64,000 bases of DNA, taken from assembly GCF_001423425.1 (NCBI RefSeq), contig NZ_LMNX01000003.1:112379-176378 (forward strand), given 5' to 3'. Position 1 is the first letter of the stretch. Each line of letters starts with the position of its first letter. A program made the translations under genes and the position numbers. The notes beneath the pieces were generated by a model, which saw nothing but the letters and a program-made list of their open reading frames with translations, did not search any database and was not told the DNA's origin. Of the stretch, positions 63,271-64,000 are shown piece by piece. The stretch comes from Rhizobium sp. Leaf306 (GTDB lineage: Bacteria > Pseudomonadota > Alphaproteobacteria > Rhizobiales > Rhizobiaceae).

Positions 63271-64000
63271 CTACGGGTTCAGCTTTTCGAGATGAAGGAG
63301 CAATCCGCTGTGATCGAGCGGCCCACCGCCGCCCTCGACGAAATCGGTGAACTCCGCCCTCACCCCACTTGTCAGCGGCAGCGTGAGGGAGAGGGCGTCG
63401 GCAACGTCCATGACGGCGTTGAGATCCTTCAACTGGTTCTTTGCCGTGCCACCCGGCTCGAACGTCCGCTCGACCATGCGGCGACCATGAATTTCGAGGA
63501 TGCGACTGTCGGCGAAACCGCCGCGGATCGCGTTGCGGAAGGCTTCGCGGGAAGCGCCACCGGCCTCGACAAGGATCATGGCCTCGGCCACGGCGCCGAT
63601 CGTGACTGCAACGATCTGCTGGTTGGCGAGCTTGCAGATCTGTCCCGCGCCGCTCGGGCCCACATGCGTTACCCGACCCATTGCCGAAAACACGTCGTGG
63701 AGGCTCGCGACCACATCCGCATCGCCGCCCGCCATGATCGCCAGCGTGCCGGCCTCGGCACCGACGACACCACCGGACACCGGCGCATCCACATGGGCAA
63801 CGCCCAATTCCTCAAGCTTTGCTGAATGCTCCTTGGCAATGGCCGGCGCAATCGAACTCATGTCGATCACCTTGGCGCCCTTAGCCAGACGCTCGGCACA
63901 ACCGCTTTCGAACAGCACGTCGCCGACGGCCTTGCCATCCGTCAGCATGGTGATGACGATATCTGCGCCATCGACGGCCTCTGCCGGTGATGCCGCGACC
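63271..64000 (-). CDS. 3-hydroxyisobutyrate dehydrogenase family protein (5' end outside window)
   Basis: At least 242 residues, cut by the right edge; the frame stays open to 64000. Seen: VDAPVSGGVVGAEAGTLAIMAGG (substrate-binding signature), the catalytic Lys in GAGQICKLANQQ, and GTAKNQLKDLNAVMDVA. The N-terminal NAD-binding glycine motif lies outside. Relatives include tartronate semialdehyde reductase; which acid is oxidised cannot be told. Same strand as the mutase, 76 bases upstream of it. Confidence 0.85.
   Translation of the reverse strand, partial: VAASPAEAVDGADIVITMLTDGKAVGDVLFESGCAERLAKGAKVIDMSSIAPAIAKEHSAKLEELGVAHVDAPVSGGVVGAEAGTLAIMAGGDADVVASLHDVFSAMGRVTHVGPSGAGQICKLANQQIVAVTIGAVAEAMILVEAGGASREAFRNAIRGGFADSRILEIHGRRMVERTFEPGGTAKNQLKDLNAVMDVADALSLTLPLTSGVRAEFTDFVEGGGGPLDHSGLLLHLEKLNP

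Overview
The window looks like part of an alphaproteobacterial genome, most likely Rhizobiales and probably Rhizobiaceae. The evidence is the G+C-rich codon use, an IalB-type secreted protein, a HutF-type histidine pathway, a DUF1488 protein, a KaiC-like ATPase paired with a hybrid kinase, and long ABC-transporter/catabolic operons whose genes overlap by 4 bases. Replicon and species cannot be read from this sequence alone.

Region 1 (1 to about 20.64 kb) is an accessory island of uneven base composition with many small orphan genes. Its left edge holds a wrecked cytosine-5 DNA methyltransferase (1-283), followed by a three-gene orphan operon (1056-2744). Next is a complete Tn7-like transposition module: tnsA (2992-3859, split between two frames), tnsB (DDE transposase), tnsC (AAA+ ATPase) and a long tniQ with extra C-terminal helix-turn-helix-like segments. 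Probable cargo follows: a TetR regulator, an intact cytosine-5 methyltransferase, a DpnII-like restriction endonuclease with a Dam-type adenine methyltransferase, a GNAT-like protein, an AlbA_2/Schlafen-type protein, small orphan genes and an IS3-family remnant. Candidate element ends (TGTTG at 2754; CAACA ending at 20640) are proposed, but no target duplication was found and no CRISPR array was seen.

Region 2 (20.8-27.9 kb) is ordinary catabolic DNA: a spermidine/putrescine-type ABC importer (binding protein, two permeases, ATPase), then dgoK and dgoA (last steps of the De Ley-Doudoroff galactonate route), a rho-independent terminator and a PLP aminotransferase.

Region 3 (28.0-36.1 kb) holds an IalB-like secreted protein and the histidine-utilisation genes. 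hutI-hutH-hutU-hutD run leftward and hutF-hutC rightward from a shared intergenic region with a palindromic HutC-type operator. hutG is not in the window.

Region 4 (36.4-42.2 kb) holds a DUF1488 protein, two transglutaminase-like proteins, and a KaiC-like double ATPase overlapping a hybrid histidine kinase.

Region 5 (42.3-60.6 kb) is the most interesting metabolic block. Eleven leftward genes (GntR regulator, Liv-type transporter, a methylisocitrate-lyase-family lyase, HyuB, HyuA, isochorismatase-fold protein, FAD dehydrogenase) face a rightward Fe-S/FMN enoate-reductase-like flavoprotein and an epimerase. An SDR and a LeuC-LeuD pair follow. Similar AATACAG-R-TTTTG motifs lie in both divergent promoters. 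The enzyme set does not match a pathway I can name with certainty. It suggests breakdown of a cyclic amide or imide to a methylated dicarboxylate, which is hydrated and then cleaved by the lyase.

Region 6 (60.6-64 kb) holds methylmalonyl-CoA epimerase, methylmalonyl-CoA mutase and a 3-hydroxyisobutyrate-dehydrogenase-family gene cut by the window edge. These could absorb a propionate-type product from region 5.
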